Assembly (NCBI GenBank): GCA_024167805.1
Contig: CP099988.1
Location: 1,682,001-1,746,000 of the forward strand
Direction of reading: 5' to 3'
DNA length: 64,000 nucleotides
From: Methanobacterium sp. ERen5
Lineage (GTDB): Archaea > Methanobacteriota > Methanobacteria > Methanobacteriales > Methanobacteriaceae
Shown piece by piece: positions 59,179-64,000 of the stretch; position 1 is the stretch's first letter; each line of letters begins with the position of its first letter. Under the pieces are notes generated by a model that made no database searches, was not told where the DNA came from, and saw only the letters and a list, made by a program, of their open reading frames with translations. Position numbers and translations under genes: made by a program.

Positions 59179-60953
59179 ATGTGTGGAATTGTAGCATGTA
59201 TAATTAAAGATGAAGCTAGTACTGTACTTTTAGAATGTGTACGAAGGTTAGAATACAGGGGATATGACTCTGTTGGGATAGCAACACTATCTGAAGATAT
59301 ATACATCAAAAAGGGCGAAGGAAAAATTGATGATGTTCAGGAAAAAATTGTTTTAACAGATATTCCTGGAAACATGGGAATAGCCCATGTGAGATGGGCA
59401 ACCCACGGACTTCCAACGGGAAAAAATGCCCATCCACATACGGACTGTCAGAAAAGAATTGCAGTGGTTCATAACGGGATCATTGAAAATTATAAAGAAT
59501 TGAAGAATAAACTCATAGATGAAGGTCACATATTTGTTTCTGATACTGACACTGAAGTTATACCCCACCTTATAGAGAAATATATGGACATGGGAAATGG
59601 TCTGGAAGTGGCAACTAGAATGGCTACCAAGGATATCAAGGGTTCCTATGCAATTGCAGCCATAAGTTCAGATGAACCAGATAAAATAATTGGAGTCAGG
59701 AAGGAGAGTCCATTAATTGTTGGGGTGGGTGAAAAAGAATTTTTCATTGCATCGGACGTTCCTGCTGTTTTGGATCACACAAATAAGATAATCTATCTAA
59801 ACGATAATGAAATGGTTATACTAACTGCTGAAGGAGTAATTATCAAGGATGATGAGGGAAAAGTCCTTGAAAAGGAAATTGAAACCATAGAATGGACGTC
59901 AGACATGGCTAAGAAGGGTGGTTACAAACACTTCATGCTGAAGGAAATTCATGAACAACCAGAGGTTGTAAAGAATACTCTGATGGAATATTCAGAAATA
60001 GAGAAAGTGGTTCAAAACTTTTCAGACTTTAAACGGGTTTGTTTTGTGGCCTGTGGAACTTCTTACCATGCTTCTTTGGTTGGAAAGTACCTGTTTGAAA
60101 CACTCCTTGGAATACCAACAGATGTTGTTCTTTCATCGGAATTCATATTCTCAGAACCTTCACTGGATTCAGATACATTGGTAATATTCATAAGCCAATC
60201 TGGGGAAACTGCAGACACCCTCAAGGCCCTTAAAGTGGCCAAGAAAAATCTGAAACCCTTGTGATTGTTAATGTTTTGGGAAGCACAGCAACCAGAGAAG
60301 CAGATCATGTGATATATTCCAGAGCAGGGCCTGAAATAGGTGTGGCAGCAACAAAAACCTATGTGAGCCAACTTGTATGCATTTACCTCCTTGTAATCGC
60401 ATTGAGTGACGATAAGAAACTTTTAGATGAGATTAAAAAGGTTCCAGATCGGATGAAGTCTGCAATAGAAGATGAGGAGCATATCATTGAAATAGCCAAG
60501 AAGTACAAAGACGCCACTGATTTCTTCTTCATTGGAAGGGGATTTTCATATCCAACAGCACTCGAAGGTTCATTGAAACTCAAGGAAATAACTTACATCC
60601 ATGGTGAGGGATATGCTGCAGGTGAACTTAAACATGGACCATTGGCCTTAATAGATGATGATGTACCGGTTCTTGCAGTTGTACCTCCAGGACAGAGTCA
60701 TGATAAAACCTTGGGAAACATTGAAGAGGTTAAGGCCAGGGGAGCCAGTGTAATTGCAGTGGGATCCTCAGAAGACACCGTACTCATATCAGAGGCGCAT
60801 GATTTCATAGGGTTTAAAGCAGATATAACTGAAATGATATCTCCAATACCTTACGTTGTACCACTTCAACTTTTATCTTACCATATAAGTGTTGAAAGGG
60901 GCATAGATCCGGATAAACCAAAAAACTTAGCTAAATGTGTTACAGTTGAATAA
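59179..60953 (+). CDS. glmS: Glutamine--fructose-6-phosphate aminotransferase (one-base deletion)
   Basis: Makes glucosamine 6-phosphate for pseudomurein and glycans. The N-terminal nucleophile is Cys2 in MCGIVACII. The glutaminase domain has [18 protein letters not shown] and HNGIIENY; the two SIS domains hold [22 protein letters not shown] and [40 protein letters not shown]. The A run at 60244-60248 lacks one A, breaking the frame between VAKK and [13 protein letters not shown] lies six bases before the ATG. About 591 residues, normal. Confidence 0.94.
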
Positions 60954-61098
60954 ATGAACAATTCAACAAATAATGACATTTACTCACGCTTAAACATGAA
61001 AATGTTTTAAGTGAGCCCATACAAAATTAGAATCAAGCTTTGATAACTTACTTGAGTTACCAAAGCACACATAAAAATCCATCAAGGTAGATAAAAAA

Positions 61099-61386
61099 AT
61101 GAATCCAAAAAAATCTGGAACTCTATTTATAGTGCTAATAATAGCTTTATTGGCATTTGGAGTAGCTTCAGCAGCCAACGTATTTGGTTTGGGTTCTAAC
61201 TTGATAGATTCTTCAGTTCCTTCAAATTTGAGTTTAAATGGACAACAACAAATATCAGCCATTGGGGACACTTCATTCACTCCCGTGTATGTTAATAAAC
61301 GCATGGTTGTAAATATAACCAATACAACTCCTGTAGTTGTGCCAACAAACAATTCAACTAACTACACTCCAACAAACTCGGGTTAG
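61099..61386 (+). CDS. Small secreted protein with Thr/Asn-rich tail
   Basis: A 95-residue protein with an N-terminal hydrophobic segment (GTLFIVLIIALLAFGVASAA), likely a cleaved signal peptide. The rest is rich in Ser, Asn and Thr (NITNTTPVVVPTNNSTNYTPTNSG at the end), with many possible N-glycosylation sites (NxS/T). Function unknown; probably a surface or cell-wall-associated peptide. No clear ribosome binding site lies before the ATG. Confidence 0.55.
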   Translation: MNPKKSGTLFIVLIIALLAFGVASAANVFGLGSNLIDSSVPSNLSLNGQQQISAIGDTSFTPVYVNKRMVVNITNTTPVVVPTNNSTNYTPTNSG

Positions 61387-61566
61387 AAGGAATATTTAAT
61401 AGAAATATTTCCATTAATGGTCTTGTTTTCATTTGGGACACTCCCAAATTTTAGGTTTGTTAATATCAAATATTTCTTTGAAAATTTTTTACAAACACAG
61501 AAGTGATATTGAAATGGTAAAAAACTAACATATCAGATTATAGGTGGATAATTAAAAGGTGATTTA

Positions 61567-62137
61567 ATGTCAGAAAATCGTGTAGGCGAAAAAATACGTC
61601 AATTAAGAGAAAGAAAAAAGTTTCAATCGAAGAACTAGCAGAAAATTCTGATTTAAGTGTGGAAATGGTTGAAAAACTTGAAAGTAACACTGTAATGCCT
61701 TCATTATCTCCATTGTTAAAAATAGCCAAAGCACTAGATGTTAGGCTCGGAACATTTCTGGATGATGCACCACAATCAGGACCGGTTGTAGTTAAATCAG
61801 GGAAATCAGAAAATGTTATGAGATTTTCTGGAAAAAATACAGATCTTAAAGAAAGTACCCTTGAATTTTACTCTTTAGCATCTGGAAAAACAGACAGGCA
61901 CATGGAACCATTCATTATAGATGTTCATCCACCTGAAAACGAAGACTACCAACTTTCATCCCACGAAGGTGAAGAATTTATTTACGTGATGAATGGGGAG
62001 ATTGAAGTTCTCTACGGCAAGGAAAAATATTTGGTTTCCAAGGGGACAGCATTTATTATGATTCTGTTGTACCCCATGATCTCCATGCATATGGGGGAGA
62101 AGCCAAGATACTGGCAATTGTCTACACACCGATCTAA
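61567..62137 (+). CDS. XRE-cupin transcriptional regulator (two single-base deletions)
   Basis: A helix-turn-helix regulator with C-terminal cupin domain, about 190 residues. [37 protein letters not shown]; cupin: [54 protein letters not shown]. The A run at 61614-61619 lacks one A and the G run at 62042-62045 lacks one G. Repair gives the stop at 62135-62137. GGTGAT precedes the ATG. In methanogens such regulators commonly stand in front of AMP-forming ligase genes, as here. Confidence 0.85.
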
Positions 62138-62223
62138 TATTGTAATTGGTAGATTTTGGTATCAAAATTTTTTAATGAAACAATAAACTAAACAGCGAAC
62201 TAAGAAAATATAAGAGGAATTAA

Positions 62224-62643
62224 ATGTTTAAAACAGTAGTAACTCCAAGATTTGGAGACATAGACGGACTTCGACATGTAAACAACACAGTTCTGGCAAT
62301 ATGGTTTGAAGAGGCTAGAAATCCAGTGTTCAGAATGTTCACACCGGATCTTGATTTAAGCTATGAGAACTGGAAACTCATAATGGTCAGAACAGAATTT
62401 GACTTCGTGGGTGAAATGTACTATGGTGAAGACATAGAAATACGAACATTCGTTGAAAAAATAGGTAACAGTTCCTTCACATTGGGACACGAAGCATGGC
62501 AAAGGGGTAAACTAAATGTAAGGGGAAAGGCCGTTGTTGTGCACTTCAACTTTATGGAGAAAAAATCCATGCCCATACCTGAATCCATAAGATCACAGTT
62601 GGAAGAACATTTACTGCCCCACGGAACCCAGAGTCAGGAATAG
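62224..62643 (+). CDS. Hotdog-fold acyl-CoA thioesterase
   Basis: A 139-residue 4-hydroxybenzoyl-CoA/YbgC-type thioesterase. The typical start is VTPRFGDIDGLRHVNNTVLAIWFEEARN, with the catalytic Asp in FGDID, followed by GEDIEIRTFVEKIG and HEAWQRGK. AGAGGAA precedes the ATG. It lies between the XRE-cupin regulator and an acyl-CoA synthetase, so it probably works on the same acyl-CoA product. Substrate unknown. Confidence 0.85.
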   Translation: MFKTVVTPRFGDIDGLRHVNNTVLAIWFEEARNPVFRMFTPDLDLSYENWKLIMVRTEFDFVGEMYYGEDIEIRTFVEKIGNSSFTLGHEAWQRGKLNVRGKAVVVHFNFMEKKSMPIPESIRSQLEEHLLPHGTQSQE

Positions 62644-62712
62644 AATAAATAATTAAAATAATTCAAATAAATAGATGATAACAACCAATTAGTTAAGTAT
62701 GGGGGAATTTTC

Positions 62713-64000
62713 ATGCTCTTTAGTGAAGAAACCATCGGAGACTTCTTTGAAAAACAGGTAGAAAAGGATCCAGACAGGGATTTCCTAGTGTATCCCGACA
62801 GAGATCTTAGGTTTACATACAAACAGTTTGATGAACGTGTAAATATGCTTGCAAAGGGCCTTTTATCAGTGGGTGTGAAAAAGGGCGATCATGTTGGTAT
62901 ATGGGCTAAAAATGTGCCTGACTGGTTGACATTCATGTTTGCAACAGCCAAAATAGGGGTGGTTCTTGTTACTATGAACACGGCCTACAAATCCCATGAA
63001 CTGGAATATGTACTTAAACAGTCCGATATGAAGGCCCTTGCAATAATTGATGGATTCAGGGATGTGGACTATTTGAAAATACTCTACGATCTCGTGCCAG
63101 AACTCAAAACCCATGAAAGGGGAGAGCTTAAGAGTGAAAGGTTTCCTCATCTTAAACAGGTCATCTATGTGGGTCAGGAAAAACACAGGGGAATGTACAA
63201 CACCAACGAACTCATGCTTCTAGGTAAGCACACTGATGATGCTGAGTTTTTAAGGGTTAAAAAAACCCTCGACAACCATGATGTTATTAACATGCAGTAC
63301 ACCTCAGGAACAACAGGATTTCCCAAAGGTGTGATGTTAACCCATAGAAACATCCTAAACAATGGATATTACATTGGAGAATGTCAGAAATTTACAGAAG
63401 AAGACAGATTATGCCTGCCTGTACCGCTTTTCCACTGTTTCGGCATCGTACTTGGGGTGCTGGCAATTTTAACCCACAGAGGCACACTTGTAATGCTTGA
63501 AGAATTCGACCCATTACTTGCCCTTGCAGCGGTTCAAAAGGAGAGGTGCACGGCTTTATATGGTGTTCCAACCATGTTCATAGCAGAATTTAACCATCCA
63601 ATGTTTGAAATGTTTGACCTAACTTCCCTTAGAACCGGTATAATGGCAGGATCCCCCTGTCCAATTGAAGCCATGAAAAAGGTGATATCAGACATGCACA
63701 TGGAGGATATTACAATAGCCTACGGATTAACAGAAGCTTCACCAGTTTTCACCCAGACAAGTGTGGATGACTCAGTTGAAAAACGTGTGAACACAGTTGG
63801 AAGGGCACGTCCAAATATAGAGGTCAAACTAATAGACCCAAAAACAGGTGAAACATTGGGACCGGGTCAACCAGGAGAAATTTGCTGCAGAGGCTACAAC
63901 GTAATGAAGGGCTACTACAAAATGCCGGACAAAACTAAAGAAGCCGTTGAAGAGGATGGTTGGCTTCACAGTGGAGATCTTGCAACCGTGGATGAAGATG
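62713..64000 (+). CDS. AMP-forming acyl-CoA synthetase (C-terminus cut by window edge)
   Basis: ANL-family ligase that activates a carboxylic acid with ATP and CoA. Starts [22 protein letters not shown]; the AMP-binding P-loop is [16 protein letters not shown] (near residue 195), with [11 protein letters not shown] and [15 protein letters not shown] at the right edge (the GDL motif). At least 429 residues are visible; about 100 more residues with the C-terminal lid are outside the window. The likely substrate is a fatty or aromatic acid, but this is open. Probable operon with the two upstream genes. Confidence 0.9.
   Translation, partial: MLFSEETIGDFFEKQVEKDPDRDFLVYPDRDLRFTYKQFDERVNMLAKGLLSVGVKKGDHVGIWAKNVPDWLTFMFATAKIGVVLVTMNTAYKSHELEYVLKQSDMKALAIIDGFRDVDYLKILYDLVPELKTHERGELKSERFPHLKQVIYVGQEKHRGMYNTNELMLLGKHTDDAEFLRVKKTLDNHDVINMQYTSGTTGFPKGVMLTHRNILNNGYYIGECQKFTEEDRLCLPVPLFHCFGIVLGVLAILTHRGTLVMLEEFDPLLALAAVQKERCTALYGVPTMFIAEFNHPMFEMFDLTSLRTGIMAGSPCPIEAMKKVISDMHMEDITIAYGLTEASPVFTQTSVDDSVEKRVNTVGRARPNIEVKLIDPKTGETLGPGQPGEICCRGYNVMKGYYKMPDKTKEAVEEDGWLHSGDLATVDED

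Overview
The window comes from a low-GC, mesophilic-looking hydrogenotrophic methanogen of the order Methanobacteriales, most likely Methanobacterium or a close relative. The support is methanogenesis and coenzyme genes (mch, the marker gene mtxX, archaeal ribC), methanogen-only families (DUF1890, DUF1894), a free-standing C-terminal piece of family B DNA polymerase (PolB2) as in Methanothermobacter, archaeal information-processing genes (exosome, proteasome alpha, RNase P proteins, SRP19, RpoP, L15e, L37Ae, S8e), GGTGAT/GGAGG ribosome binding sites with many TTG and GTG starts, and TATA-type promoters. I see no CRISPR array, insertion sequence, prophage or origin.

Layout. 0-12 kb: nikR (cut by the window edge), a CBS protein, two tRNA-Gly genes, trkA, cobQ, lonB, a DEAD-box helicase, an APCDD1-like protein, prs, hypAB and tRNA-Ala. 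12-17 kb: DUF1890-DUF1894-methionine synthase-thymidylate synthase, then mch and ribC. 17-25 kb: the archaeal exosome superoperon (L15e, COG1325 RNA-binding protein, RNase P Rpp30 and Pop5, proteasome alpha, SBDS, Rrp4-Rrp41-Rrp42, L37Ae, RpoP, Brix protein, Pcc1, prefoldin beta, DUF3194). 25-36 kb: a HisA-like protein with a PfkB kinase, a wHTH-AAA+ ATPase, a HAD phosphatase, polB2, S8e, hypE, and a small ABC pair with altered catalytic motifs. 36-53 kb: cofactor, tetrapyrrole and purine genes (cbiC, hemL, hemD, cobA, mtxX, pantoate kinase, RibD-type reductase, purQ, purS, purC), with uppS, tatD, a RecJ-like nuclease and srp19. 53-59 kb: fumarate reductase A and B, a class II fumarase/aspartase, and a rubredoxin-FMN dehydrogenase fusion. 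59-64 kb: glmS, then an XRE-cupin regulator, a thioesterase and an acyl-CoA synthetase cut by the window end.

The most pervasive oddity is sequence quality. I count 24 single-base deletions in 19 otherwise intact, mostly essential genes. Each lies in a short homopolymer, and adding one base restores the family sequence. I treat these as uncorrected sequencing errors, not pseudogenes, and give the repaired extents. One deletion fuses two genes into a false 375-codon reading frame (17722-18849).

The best candidates for undescribed biology are a structured RNA at about 27870-27952 with its own TATA box and strand-specific G-U pairs; the fumarate reductase cluster whose iron-sulfur subunit lacks the HdrB-like half of classical TfrB; the rubredoxin-FMN enzyme beside it; the ABC pair; and the DUF1890/DUF1894 genes attached to methionine synthase. 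All functions are inferred from sequence recognition alone; no database search was run.
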